Part shown: piece after piece, positions 1 through 8,415 of the stretch
Position numbering within the stretch: the first letter of the stretch is position 1
Layout of the letters: each line of letters begins with the position of its first letter
From: Coemansia sp. RSA 922
Taxonomy: Eukaryota; Kickxellomycota; Kickxellomycetes; Kickxellales; Kickxellaceae
Length of the DNA stretch: 13,274 nucleotides
Assembly (NCBI GenBank): GCA_027577415.1
Contig: JANBQS010000703.1
Location: 1 to 13,274 of the forward strand
Direction of reading: 5' to 3'
Program-made: the position numbers and the translations under genes
The notes under the pieces: generated by a model
Told to the model about the DNA's origin: nothing
The model's input: only the letters and a program-made list of their open reading frames with translations
The model's database searches: none

Positions 1-54
1 GCAAAGAACGAGGACGACGATGAAGACGATGATGCCGAGCACGACGAGCTCTAA
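1..54 (+). CDS. C-terminal end of an ER-lumenal protein with HDEL retrieval signal (partial)
   Basis: The first 17 codons of the window read AKNEDDDEDDDAEHDEL and then stop at TAA (52-54). The tail is very acidic and ends in HDEL, the signal by which fungal Erd2-type receptors return soluble proteins from the Golgi to the ER lumen. An acidic stretch before HDEL is typical of calcium-binding ER chaperones such as calreticulin, and also occurs in BiP, GRP94 and protein disulfide isomerases. The visible part is too short to choose among these. The gene starts outside the window. It converges on the RRS1 gene, with 137 bp between the two stop codons. The reading frame and HDEL are seen directly; ER residence is inferred from them. 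Confidence 0.75.
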   Translation, partial: AKNEDDDEDDDAEHDEL

Positions 55-191
55 GCTGTTTTCTTTGTTGCTTTTTTCTGCCTTTTTTCATTTTATATAA
101 CATGTGTTTTTCGCTAGTCACATATCTTTTGCAGTTGTGGCAGAGGATTTAGCACTTGATATATGTAGAAAAAAATATATATAAACCAGAC

Positions 192-1079
192 CTACTTCTC
201 TTGCTTTTTGCTCCGCTTGGCGTTGTTGATGGCGCGCTGAGCCTTGCGCACGTTCACTACGCCGGCGGCCTTGGTCTCGCCCTTGGACACCCGGTTCAGG
301 ATCTCCATGTTGTTGGACTTTTCCTTGTCGCTGTTCTTGACCAGAGGGTCGAACTTTCTCTTCAGGCCCTTGACCTTTGGCTCACCGGCAAGCTTGTCGT
401 CAAACTTGCCCATGGAGGCGGTAGATCCCTTGGAGAGGACAAGAGCGGACTGGAGCTCGCGCTTGCGCATATCTCTGGGCTTCATGCCCTTCTCGACGGC
501 CAAGTTTTCCTCAAAGTTACGCTGAGCGCGACGGGCATTCTTATCAATACGCTCCTTCTTCTCCTCGCGCCTGGCCTTGTACTGATCATCGTAGGGGTCG
601 GCGTTGCCGGGGACCTCGATCAACCACGGCTTCTGGTCGTCGTTGTTGACACCCTTGAAACCAAAGCGTGGGCGCCACTCGGCCTTCTCCTCGTCGTATA
701 CCATACGGGACTTTTTCTTGTTCTGGATGTTTTTGATTTTGGCAAACTTCTCCCAGCGCGTCATTGGCTTCTCCTTTGGCGCTGGCTTCTCGCGGGGCAG
801 CACTGTCCGGATCGCTGGTAGGGTCGCGTATACGCTGTCCTCGTCCACGGTGGTTGGAAGGCTGAATAGCTCGTTGATCATTAGCTGGGCGCCCTCGCGC
901 GATAGCTCATGGAGGTAGGTGTCGCGTGCCTTTTGGCTGGCCCGGAGCTGTGCCTCGTCTATCATGTTTACGTCGAAACAGGCCATCAGTCCCAAGTCAA
1001 ACTCTACGGGGACTAGACGTTCGACCTGGATGGACTTGAACCGGTTTTTGTGCTCGTCGAGGATTCCTGTGACATCCAT
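192..1079 (-). CDS. RRS1: Ribosome biogenesis regulatory protein RRS1 homologue
   Basis: A single-exon 295-residue protein of the RRS1 family, a nucleolar factor. With Rpf2 it brings 5S rRNA, uL5 and uL18 into the pre-60S ribosomal particle. The conserved N-terminal half is clear: FDLG near residues 27-30, an LMINELFSLP block at 66-75, LPREKP at 94-99, WEKFAK at 109-114, RMVYDE at 125-130, PWLIEVP at 151-157 and ADPYDDQ at 160-166. A basic coiled region rich in R, K and E follows at about 168-210. The tail is Lys/Arg-rich and ends KRSKKQEK, as expected for a nucleolar protein. It is longer than yeast Rrs1 (about 200 residues) and shorter than the animal protein. The ATG at 1079-1077 begins a typical MDVTGILDEH N terminus and is preceded on the minus strand by a pyrimidine-rich leader. 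The stop is TAG. It is divergent from the RING ligase gene. Family assignment is strong; function is taken from the family. Confidence 0.95.
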   Translation of the reverse strand: MDVTGILDEHKNRFKSIQVERLVPVEFDLGLMACFDVNMIDEAQLRASQKARDTYLHELSREGAQLMINELFSLPTTVDEDSVYATLPAIRTVLPREKPAPKEKPMTRWEKFAKIKNIQNKKKSRMVYDEEKAEWRPRFGFKGVNNDDQKPWLIEVPGNADPYDDQYKARREEKKERIDKNARRAQRNFEENLAVEKGMKPRDMRKRELQSALVLSKGSTASMGKFDDKLAGEPKVKGLKRKFDPLVKNSDKEKSNNMEILNRVSKGETKAAGVVNVRKAQRAINNAKRSKKQEK

Positions 1080-1524
1080 TGTGTATAAAGAAAAAGAAAG
1101 GAGGGGTGGGTAAATTGCTACGAACTAAAAAAGTGAAAAAGATTATTTTGCTGGATTTTTTTTTTTTGCTTTTACCTGCAAAAAAAAATATACCCACTTG
1201 ATCGATCAACGGCTATTATTAGGAAATTAAATTGTGGGGGTGGCAGGTCAGGTGATAGGTACAATCTCTGGATTGGCCGAATCGGATTTGAGCATGTACA
1301 AACCAACCAAAACACAGAAGAAGCTTCTACCGCCGGGTTCTAGTCTACACTTTGTTCTTGGCGGACAGCAGGTGTAATGCACCAATAATAGAGGTGGGCG
1401 GCACAGTCAGGGTCTAGGCATCGTGTAAACTGTGACGAAGGGCATCCACTGATTTGTAGGAATTGTTTGTTTGTCGAAGCAAGCCTCTTCTTCGGCTGCA
1501 ATCACCATCCCTCCTTCCCCGCAT

Positions 1525-1532
1525 TATAAATA
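1525..1532 (+). promoter_or_regulatory. TATA box candidate for the RING ligase gene
   Basis: TATAAATA lies in a GC-richer setting (CGCAT before, GGCGCC after). It is a close match to the eukaryotic TATA consensus and points toward the plus-strand gene at 1856. If used, transcription would start near 1555-1560 and the leader would be about 300 nt long. The TATTTAAAG at 1734-1742 is an alternative that would give a leader of about 80-90 nt. Confidence 0.4.
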
Positions 1533-1586
1533 GGCGCCTTTCTAGCCGTGGGGGGACCATCTGTTGTTATTTTCGGCGCAGAAACC

Positions 1587-1610
1587 ATGAAAGAAATCAG
1601 TCAGGCATAG
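1587..1610 (+). other. Possible upstream ORF of seven codons
   Basis: ATG at 1587 opens a seven-codon frame (MKEISQA) that ends at TAG (1608-1610). The preceding bases are AAACC, a favourable A at -3. It is the only ATG between the TATA candidate at 1525 and the main start at 1856, so a transcript starting near 1555 would carry exactly one uORF. Whether it is transcribed depends on which TATA-like site is used. Confidence 0.25.
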
Positions 1611-1855
1611 CACACATTTTTTTTGCCAGAAGGGTGGTATCTTTTGCTCTTCTCTATTTTCTTATTCATTCAAAAAAACCCTTTATTCTCGTTGTGCCAT
1701 TCTTCTAACGTACTATCCTTATATCCACTATTGTATTTAAAGTTTGAAACTTTGCTCAAAAAAGGAGCTTCTATCTAGACGCTACTTTCATACTCTATAT
1801 TTTTTTTTCCACCTTTCATCTGCTTGCGGACTTTTTCCACATCTTTATTGCATCA

Positions 1856-3339
1856 ATGGCGATCTCTTTGCGTTGGCTACTACTGCAGTCTGTGGTGGTC
1901 TTGACGATGCTGTTTGGTTCAGCACATGGTGCGCCCAAGGACCTGGTTGTCAGCTACCACGCGTGTACGGAAGGGCAGGGCTGCCATGTAATGGACCAAG
2001 TAACATTCCATGACTCGCACATTCTCATGCTGACATCAACCAACTACCAAAGGCACCTTCAGGTATGTAAGCACTGTTTTTTTTTTTGTTGGGAAACTGC
2101 TGTTAGCGCACATTATCACCTCACTAACATTTATCCCGGTCTATTTTTTTTCCATGTCATGTGTAGGGCCGCATCGTCGACTTGGGTACTGGCTGCCCAC
2201 GCACCGATGGCCCAGAGTACAAGGTTAACGATGCTCATGGCGCTAACAACGGGCACCATGGCAGAGGCAACGGCGGCCACCATCGTCGCCGGACGGTCGG
2301 ACTTGTTCGCTGCGGTACATGCCCGCTCGCGGACATTCTGCACGAGGCCGCGCGGCAGGGTGTCAGCGGCGTGGTCATTACAAACACAAAGCAGTGCGGG
2401 CGTCCCACTGACGAGTTCATTGAGCTAACTACCAGCCTGGGCTTCCCCGTAACATTTGTGTCTGACAAGGTCGCCAAAGAAATACTAGCAATGCGCGAGC
2501 AAGTACTCGAGCTGCGGCGACAGCGCGAGGCTCACAAGGATGGCCTGCATCGGTTCGAGTTTGTCTATGTTAGTGCTGTGGACGACGGGCTGCCGCGCTT
2601 GAGACACATGTTGGTGCGCATTCTGGCATCGACGCACGTCTTGCTTACAGCTGTGGCGGCATTAGCGATGCTGTTATATTTTTGTCTGGCGTGTAGTGTG
2701 GGCTCGTTAAGAAACGTACCGCGAGAGATCGCGCCGGGCTTGTTTGGCGCGAGGCCAGAGCCAGTGGATCAGGCTACTATTGAGCGCCTACCGTTAGTGC
2801 AAGTGGAGTGGGATGTTCCGCTGAGCGAGTTCTGTACTCCTGGTGTGGACGACGAGGAATCTCGCCATGAATCGCCAGACATCTCCAGCCAACCGTCGCT
2901 TTGTCCCGAGAAGCAAGTGGTGCAGCGGCAGCTCGCTAGCATCATCCAGACTTGTGGAGCTAACTCGTACTCGTTCACTGACGAAACTATGTGTGCTATC
3001 TGCCTTGGTCGCTATATCCCTCGGGAATCTTTGCGCCTGCTGCCTTGTAAGCACGCGTTCCACCAGAAATGCATCGATTCCTGGCTGCTGTCAAAGGACA
3101 TGACTGTCCACTGCCCAGTATGCAAGTGTAGTATTGTCGATGGGCTGCGCGTGCTGGACAAGCATGGATATAACGAGGTTCTAAACTCGCTTTATCAGGA
3201 TCCTGCGGCTGCTCAGAACGTGCCTGTTAAGCCTGCCACTTCTGTGACTTTGTACATTAACTACTTGCGAAACGGCCTGGCTCGGGCTACTACTGCCGTC
3301 TACAACTCAACTCTTGGGCGCTGGCGCCACCAGCGGTAA
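1856..3339 (+). CDS. PA-TM-RING E3 ubiquitin ligase (two exons)
   Basis: The coding sequence joins 1856-2062 and 2167-3339, giving 459 residues. Residues 1-25 are a signal peptide (hydrophobic core around LLLQSVVVLTMLFG, cleavage near AHG|AP). Residues about 28-205 form a protease-associated (PA) domain, with VGLVRCGTCPLAD at 113-125 followed by ARQGVSGVVITN. A single membrane helix lies at about 221-245. The cytosolic part holds a RING-H2 finger from C345 to C388: CAIC, then C-x-H-x2-H-x2-C, then CPVC, with all eight zinc ligands present. This layout matches the RNF13/RNF167/GRAIL class of endomembrane ubiquitin ligases, which ubiquitinate membrane proteins on endosomes, Golgi or vacuole. 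A His/Gly/Arg-rich stretch at 93-111 interrupts the PA domain and is unusual. The exon join restores the PA domain in phase 0. The exact substrate is unknown. Confidence 0.88.
2063..2166 (+). other. Spliceosomal intron in the RING ligase gene
   Basis: The intron is 104 nt. The donor is CAG|GTATGT at 2063, a CTAAC branch site lies at 2124-2128, a T-rich tract follows, and the acceptor is TAG at 2164-2166. Exon 1 is exactly 69 codons, so the join is phase 0 (HLQ|GRIVDLG) and the PA domain continues across it. Without splicing, the frame of exon 1 does not lead into the PA/RING frame. Confidence 0.85.
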
Positions 3340-3536
3340 TATATGAAAAAGTGATTATATCTTAAATATACAGATATCATTGAACATGTGGCTCACGGGC
3401 GGTCCATCTGCATCATCCACGATTTGTCCACACCCCCTGGTCCTGAACCACTTGCTTTCCCACAGACTTGCCACGCAAAATACTAGTTGTCTTCCTTCCC
3501 TGCTTTCGTTCACTTTAGACTCTTTTTAGTTATTCA

Positions 3537-5207
3537 ATGCTATTTCCTTCGACAGCGACAGCAGCATTGGCAAGGCGAATCGCTCTTTCGTCGCACCGGA
3601 ATTCAGCCTTGAAAACCAGCAGGCTAGCTCGCTCATGCTATACCACTGACTCGGTTGAAAAGTCGGTGCGCTACCTGCAACAGCTGCAGGCGAGGTACGA
3701 TTTGGCGCGCGACCTATGTCTGAAGGACCCAGTGCGCCCCACCAGCGCCAAGGCGCGCCAGCACTTTCAACCTACGGCCCAGGACATCTTTGCGAATACC
3801 GAGGTGCAGCTGAGCAAGGTCAGAACGTACGGGCTCGACTTGGACTACACCTTGGCTAGCTATACGGAAAAGTTGCCTGAGACTATCTATACGATGATAC
3901 GCGACGTACTTGTCAACAGCATGCTCTACCCGCCTGGACTCAAGGCGCTAAAGTATGACAGCTCGTTTGCTATCCGCGGCATATCCTATGACCGAGAAAC
4001 TGGCTGGCTGTTCAAGCTAGACTCGAACTATAATATCGCCATGGATACTATTCACTATGGACGCGAGCCCCTGCGCGACTTGGAAGATGTATTTGCCTTG
4101 CACGGCGGTCCACACCTGGCTCCTGACTATGTAAAGAACCACCTGTATCAGCTGAACGATATGTACTCTGTGCCCGAGGCCACGCTGCTTGCTGATATTA
4201 TCCAGTACTTTTCGGAAAACGATATTTCCTTCCACCCACGCTATCTCGCAGAGGACATTCGCGCCGCTGGCGAGTACATTCATCGAGGCGACGGGATTAG
4301 TGCGAGTCCCTTGCACGCAACGATCATGAACAATATCGGCGACTATTTGAACCGGGCGCCTGAACTGCTGCATATTTTAGAGTCGCTCAAGCGAGAGGGC
4401 AAGCGGCTCTTTCTGCTGACGAACAGTGGTTACAAGTATGTGGACACCGTTCTGAGCTATATGTTTAATACTAGCAACTGGCGGGATGTCTTTGATGTGG
4501 CTATCGTCAGTGCGCGCAAGCCTGGCTGGTACCTGTCGCATCGGCCGTTTCGCTTGGTCCCTACACAGTTGGGAGCGAAGACAGCGAGCGTGCAGCCCTG
4601 GGAGCTGGTTGACCGCTTTGAAGATGGCCAGGTTTATTCGGGCGGCAATTTGGCCTCGTTCACTAGCATTACCGGGTACGCTGACCGCAGCGTTTTGTAT
4701 ATCGGCGACCATGTCTACTCTGACCTCCGTGATCCGAGTATCCAGAAAGGATGGTTTACAGGAGCTATAGTCAGCGAGCTAAAGCACGAGCTATCAGTGG
4801 GCCAGAGTCCCGAATACCTGCGATATGTCCGGTACATCCAGCTCATTGAGAAGACCCTCAAGCTTTCGCAGCAAGAGACGCGCAGTCCATCGTTTATGCA
4901 ATTGGCGGCCAACGACAAGGAAACATTCCGACTGATGCTGGAGGCGGGTCGTATGGAGCGTAGACGCACGCGCTGGAAGCTGCGAGATCTCTACAACCCG
5001 CACTTTGGATCGGTGTTTAGGACAAGTAAGGACGCTAGCTTGTTTTCTACCAAGGTTCAAGCCTACTCTAACTTGTATACTGCAGACTTGGCTAACTTGG
5101 GCGCTTATCCATCCGACTATATATTCTACCCAAAGCGAAAGACTCAGGCGCACGAGTGCCAGATACCAGAGGTTGACGACCTGTTGGACCAAATTTTGAA
5201 ACTTTAG
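3537..5207 (+). CDS. HAD-superfamily 5'-nucleotidase, NT5DC2/3-like, probably mitochondrial
   Basis: An intronless 556-residue protein of the cytosolic 5'-nucleotidase/NT5DC group of HAD hydrolases. All four HAD motifs are intact. Motif I is DLDYT (nucleophile D101, acid/base D103). Motif II is LLTNSG (T295). Motif III is the lysine in ARKPGWY (K328). Motif IV is IGDHVYSD (D391, D396), which binds magnesium. The family removes phosphate from nucleoside monophosphates, though substrates of the NT5DC branch are poorly defined. The first 35-40 residues are rich in Arg, Ser and Ala with no acidic residue before position 39, like a mitochondrial import signal; animal NT5DC2/3 are also mitochondrial. 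The ATG at 3537 follows a pyrimidine-rich leader. It lies 197 bp behind the RING gene on the same strand and converges on the repeat-protein gene. Family is secure; location and substrate are inferred. Confidence 0.9.
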   Translation: MLFPSTATAALARRIALSSHRNSALKTSRLARSCYTTDSVEKSVRYLQQLQARYDLARDLCLKDPVRPTSAKARQHFQPTAQDIFANTEVQLSKVRTYGLDLDYTLASYTEKLPETIYTMIRDVLVNSMLYPPGLKALKYDSSFAIRGISYDRETGWLFKLDSNYNIAMDTIHYGREPLRDLEDVFALHGGPHLAPDYVKNHLYQLNDMYSVPEATLLADIIQYFSENDISFHPRYLAEDIRAAGEYIHRGDGISASPLHATIMNNIGDYLNRAPELLHILESLKREGKRLFLLTNSGYKYVDTVLSYMFNTSNWRDVFDVAIVSARKPGWYLSHRPFRLVPTQLGAKTASVQPWELVDRFEDGQVYSGGNLASFTSITGYADRSVLYIGDHVYSDLRDPSIQKGWFTGAIVSELKHELSVGQSPEYLRYVRYIQLIEKTLKLSQQETRSPSFMQLAANDKETFRLMLEAGRMERRRTRWKLRDLYNPHFGSVFRTSKDASLFSTKVQAYSNLYTADLANLGAYPSDYIFYPKRKTQAHECQIPEVDDLLDQILKL

Positions 5208-5419
5208 GTCATATAACGAAATATAAAAATACCAAACGAGAATGCCAAAGAACATTAGGTTGTGAGAACCTTGGGTACCAGTTTCCTAGAGCTCGTCATA
5301 CTCTAAAATTGATTTACATCGTCATACATCACATATATACAAATTATTTAGATATTTGTGAGCCGCTGTCTCTTGAACACTATCAAATCCAGTGCATATG
5401 TTGTTAATTTAACTAGAGC

Positions 5420-5425
5420 AATAAA
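5420..5425 (+). terminator. Possible polyadenylation signal
   Basis: AATAAA followed 4 nt later by a run of A lies about 213 nt after the stop of the nucleotidase gene. The spacer 5208-5467 is AT-rich and holds the 3' ends of two converging genes. Fungal poly(A) signals are loose, so this is only a candidate. Confidence 0.25.
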
Positions 5426-5467
5426 GTAAAAAAAAAATGATTCATGATGTTTTCGTAATAAAAAGAA

Positions 5468-7576
5468 CTAATGCTCTGCGAGCAATTTCAACTGATTCGA
5501 CGCGAAAGATGAAACTCTCTTCAGATAATCGCTCTCGTCCTTGTCAAACATTCCATCCACCATACAAGGAAGAACCTCGTAAAGCTCAAGCATGTCCACA
5601 TAGGATAGGCTAATGACCAACTTGAGAGCTAAATCATCGCTCTGTAGAATTTCTTGGCCGATACTGCCATCAGGATCAAATATGACGCCCTTGTTCCCCC
5701 TGTCACGACCCATCTTTTCGTACGCTTTATAGCAATCATCTGCAGTTGTTAGCAAGGACTCCATGCGATCGTCTTTGGTGATAAACTTGCAGATATTAAG
5801 CAACCATTCCCGAGCCAACTCGCAATATCTGCTTCCCGTAAATGATATCGGCCCGTTTTCCGAGATTATCCACCGCGAACCCAGATCGCAGCCGGCGACT
5901 ATTTGGAACATTTGTAGAGGAGCAGCTTCGACCAACTGCTTTGCGTGGACACATCCGATGGTCACTACGTGGAAGTAGAGCACTGGGGCAGTCACCACCC
6001 CTGCCTGCGCCTCTTGTGCAATCCTAAGACGGCGATACAGTTTGCGCCTCATCTGCTGATGCACTGGACCGCTGCGAACCAAAAAAGAGCCGCTCACATC
6101 GGCGGTTCCATGAGCCCATATCTCAAACCCTCTGATTGCTTCCAGCTGCCGGTAAAGTTCTTGAAGGCTAGATGGAGTGGCAGCCAGCTCGCGACCGACT
6201 TGGTGCAAGTATACGATGAGGACCATATCCAGGCTGATAAAAAAGAACCGTTTAAACAGGCTGGAAAATCGTGCCAACGTCACATCCTCGCCTGCTACAT
6301 CGCGAATAGCAACGGTAGGCACATCTTGCCCCGCGTTGGATGCACCTTCTCCCGCTTCACTATCGGATGACATGACAACCGCACTGCCCCCATACGGGTT
6401 CGCCCTCTGGCGCTTGGGCTGCTGCGGGTTGCTAGCGCGACGTTTAACAGATGGGCCAGCAACGGGGTTGGCCGGGGCTGCGTCAGTGTTAGCGCAATGA
6501 GGTTCGACGGATGGGCCAGGGTTGACGTTGGCCGGGGTGCGGTGGATATAAATGCCGTTATAGGCGGGAGTAGATCCGGCAAGGGCATCAGCACTGTGAT
6601 GAGAAGAGGCTGAAGCGGCGTCAGAGTTAGCAACTCTATATTGAACCAGTGGGCTGGCGCTGAGATTGCTTGGGGCGACGATGGAGTATGCACCACGGAG
6701 CGAGGAAGTAGGGCGTGTGGGGGCATATGCACTGTGAAGAGAAGCCGAGGCCGCACCAGAGCTTGTAGGGCAATACTGGACCAGTGGGCCGGTGTCGAGG
6801 TTGCTTGGGGTGATGGTGGAGTATGCACCGCGATATAAAGAAGTATGGCGGGTGTGGGCATAAGCACCGTGAAGAGGAGCCGGGGCTGCGCCAGAGATAG
6901 TAGGGCGATACTGGACCAGTGGGCCGGCGCTGAGGTTTCTTGGGGTGTTGTAGGGGTGTACGCGGCGATAGTAATGAGCTGGTTGGACGAGGGAGTGTAC
7001 ACCATGACGAGAAGCCGAGGCAACACCGAGGCTATTAGCGCGATATTGAACCAGTGGGCCAGCGCTGAGGTTGCTTGGGGCGACGGTGGAGTATGCACCA
7101 TGAAGCGAGGAAGTCGGGCGGGCGTGGGCATGAGCACCGTGAGGAGAAGAAACCGAGGCTGCATCAGAGTTTGTCGGGCGATACTGGACCAGTGGGCTGG
7201 CATCGAGGTTGCTTGGCTCGACGGTGGAGTACATACCGCAATAAGACAAAGCCGCAACAACGGGCACAGTGGCCGGGGTACTAATAATGGTAGAAGTGGC
7301 TTGAATGGGCATAACCGGTGCAGCAGTCGAGCCGCTGGCAGTGCTAGCTGCTACTGCCAGGACAGTGTTGGAGTCCGTACTATTGTGTTGAACGGAGGGC
7401 GCAGCAGTCAGGGCACCAGCGAGAGACAGGAGAGCATGCGCAGCCATCAGGTCCCGTAGATCTGGGTTCTCATACCGAGCAACTGCCTCAAAGTTGCCGA
7501 CATGCTTGATGACTTCTTGTGCATCCGTTTGCTCGATATCGGTGTGCGCAGTAGTACTATCGTTGACAGGCTCCAT
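5468..7576 (-). CDS. Unrecognised 702-residue protein with five 45-residue tandem repeats
   Basis: I do not recognise this gene. The frame is open for 702 codons from an ATG at 7576-7574 to a TAG. Residues 1-110 are low in complexity, rich in Ala, Ser and Thr. Residues about 113-345 hold five repeats of 45 (once 46) residues, each with a core like PSNLSAGPLVQYR; PLVQYR/C starts at 128, 174, 219, 264 and 309. A weaker sixth copy follows near 350. A basic patch KRRASNPQQPKRQR at 378-391 resembles a bipartite nuclear signal, and is followed by an acidic SSDSEAGEG. From about 425 to 702 the protein is non-repetitive and looks folded, with a hydrophobic segment at about 439-460 (FFFISLDMVLIVYL) that is more likely a buried helix or strand than a membrane span. 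An undetected in-frame intron near 6190-6290 cannot be ruled out. A nuclear or chromatin role is only a guess. Confidence 0.6.
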   Translation of the reverse strand: MEPVNDSTTAHTDIEQTDAQEVIKHVGNFEAVARYENPDLRDLMAAHALLSLAGALTAAPSVQHNSTDSNTVLAVAASTASGSTAAPVMPIQATSTIISTPATVPVVAALSYCGMYSTVEPSNLDASPLVQYRPTNSDAASVSSPHGAHAHARPTSSLHGAYSTVAPSNLSAGPLVQYRANSLGVASASRHGVHSLVQPAHYYRRVHPYNTPRNLSAGPLVQYRPTISGAAPAPLHGAYAHTRHTSLYRGAYSTITPSNLDTGPLVQYCPTSSGAASASLHSAYAPTRPTSSLRGAYSIVAPSNLSASPLVQYRVANSDAASASSHHSADALAGSTPAYNGIYIHRTPANVNPGPSVEPHCANTDAAPANPVAGPSVKRRASNPQQPKRQRANPYGGSAVVMSSDSEAGEGASNAGQDVPTVAIRDVAGEDVTLARFSSLFKRFFFISLDMVLIVYLHQVGRELAATPSSLQELYRQLEAIRGFEIWAHGTADVSGSFLVRSGPVHQQMRRKLYRRLRIAQEAQAGVVTAPVLYFHVVTIGCVHAKQLVEAAPLQMFQIVAGCDLGSRWIISENGPISFTGSRYCELAREWLLNICKFITKDDRMESLLTTADDCYKAYEKMGRDRGNKGVIFDPDGSIGQEILQSDDLALKLVISLSYVDMLELYEVLPCMVDGMFDKDESDYLKRVSSFASNQLKLLAEH
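6557..7240 (-). repeat. Coding tandem repeat, 135-bp unit, five clear copies
   Basis: On the plus strand the string ACCAGTGGGC recurs at 6645, 6780, 6915, 7050 and 7188, spacings of 135, 135, 135 and 138 bp. Copies have diverged by many substitutions but by only one 3-bp length change, so the coding frame is kept. The third and fourth copies carry a divergent linker (around residues 190-212) and the last copy decays toward 6557. The unit encodes 45 residues of the 702-residue protein. Confidence 0.85.
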
Positions 7577-7654
7577 TTGTGACTATAACGAAAAGACAAA
7601 GTATCTCAGCAATAGAGCAGATAAGAACAAATAAACAGGAAGTAAAAAGGTCTG

Positions 7655-7660
7655 TATATA
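7655..7660 (-). promoter_or_regulatory. TATA-like site for the repeat-protein gene
   Basis: TATATA sits 79 nt upstream of the minus-strand ATG at 7576, a usual distance for a fungal TATA element with a short leader. The motif is short and AT-rich spacers contain many such sequences. Confidence 0.25.
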
Positions 7661-7742
7661 CTGACGTTTGTGATAAAGCGCTTGGCTGGGAGATGGTAAA
7701 AGTTCAAAAATAGTGGAAGAAAAAAGATGAACAGGCGAGGAG

Positions 7743-7766
7743 AAAAGAAAAGAAAAGAAAAGAAAG
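7743..7766. repeat. AAAAG pentanucleotide microsatellite
   Basis: Four exact AAAAG units plus AAAG. Read on the minus strand this is a CTTTT tract upstream of the repeat-protein gene, so it may act as a promoter pyrimidine element as well as being a simple repeat. Confidence 0.8.
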
Positions 7767-8415
7767 AGCTCAGGGTGGTCTGCTCATACTCCAGACAGAA
7801 AGTGCGCAGACAAGCCGCTCCTACTTGCCATGCAGGATTACGGAGTCGAAAACGAATTTTTCTCGCCCTGAAGGATGGCAATTGAGTGAGATCGGGAAGA
7901 CCAGGGGCAAAAATAGACAACTTATACCGAGGTTGACGTACAACAATGGGCAAAGATGCAGCGGCCATCTTTGTCACCCCGCTGCATTTGTAAAGAAGAG
8001 GCTCGGAAATGGCCTAATAAAGAGAAAGTGGCTCCTGGATCTCCACGTGTAATGTCACAAGAAAGAGAGAGAGTACGTCAGGATGCTTTTCCAACACCGC
8101 CTTCCTTTCCGTTTTTAGTGAGTGGCTATTCTATGATATTGCAGCACATAGTCGAGCCTCGGCTGGTAGGCAAAGTACTGAGCAAAGCTGACTACCGATG
8201 TTCCTGTAAATGATGAGAGATATTGCCATTGACGTTACGATAAGTAAATCATTTTGAAGAGCTCGCTGTTGTCGGCATTAAAGTGACATTACCAGCTGGG
8301 AGCCATTGACAGCGCCGCCGCTATTTGCAGCATTTTTACAATTGGCATTTTTGGCGTAATTCTTAGGCGCTGAGTTTGTTTAGAATATAATGAAAGAAAG
8401 TACAATAAATTACCC

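Larger units (their letters stand above)
1080..1855. promoter_or_regulatory. Divergent promoter region between RRS1 and the RING ligase gene
   Basis: This 776-bp spacer separates two head-to-head genes. Next to RRS1 it is purine-rich on the plus strand, so pyrimidine-rich in the RRS1 leader, with long T and A runs at about 1157-1190. Toward the RING gene it holds a TATAAATA (1525-1532), a second AT-rich TATTTAAAG (1734-1742) and long pyrimidine tracts from about 1795 up to the ATG at 1856. Short open frames here look random, with no recognisable protein. No RNA gene was seen. Confidence 0.6.
7577..8415. other. Spacer upstream of the repeat-protein gene, no gene seen
   Basis: These 839 bp lie between the start of the repeat-protein gene and the 3' end of the LINE relic. 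The part next to the gene should hold its minus-strand promoter: a TATATA at 7655-7660, about 80 nt from the ATG, and a pyrimidine tract including the AAAAG repeat. Open frames of 75-120 codons on both strands here are low in complexity or lack any recognisable motif, so I do not call genes. No poly(A) tail or target-site duplication marking the LINE 3' end is evident. Confidence 0.5.

Noticed and set aside
156..1113. Several plus-strand open frames opposite RRS1, up to 221 codons
   Set aside because: They are mirror frames of the GC-rich RRS1 gene with Leu/Val-rich low-complexity protein and no motif; RRS1 itself is certain.
1463..2013. Plus-strand frames of 81 and 89 codons upstream of and overlapping the RING gene
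   Set aside because: They lie in leader or promoter DNA, are rich in Phe and Ser from pyrimidine tracts and lack good starts; the second is out of frame with exon 1.
6180..6300. In-frame intron within the repeat-protein gene
   Set aside because: The sequence there is hydrophobic and T-rich on the minus strand, but I found no good GTATGT-type donor with a CTAAC-type branch, so the gene is kept as a single exon.
6295..7260. 321-codon minus-strand frame inside the repeat gene
   Set aside because: It is a side product of the in-phase 135-bp repeat. The 702-codon frame is longer, has a leader and continues into non-repetitive, folded-looking sequence on both sides.
7606..8213. Minus 123-codon and plus 75-85-codon frames in the spacer
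   Set aside because: The minus frame is a run of Phe/Leu made by the CTTTT tract, and the plus frames have no recognisable motif or support.
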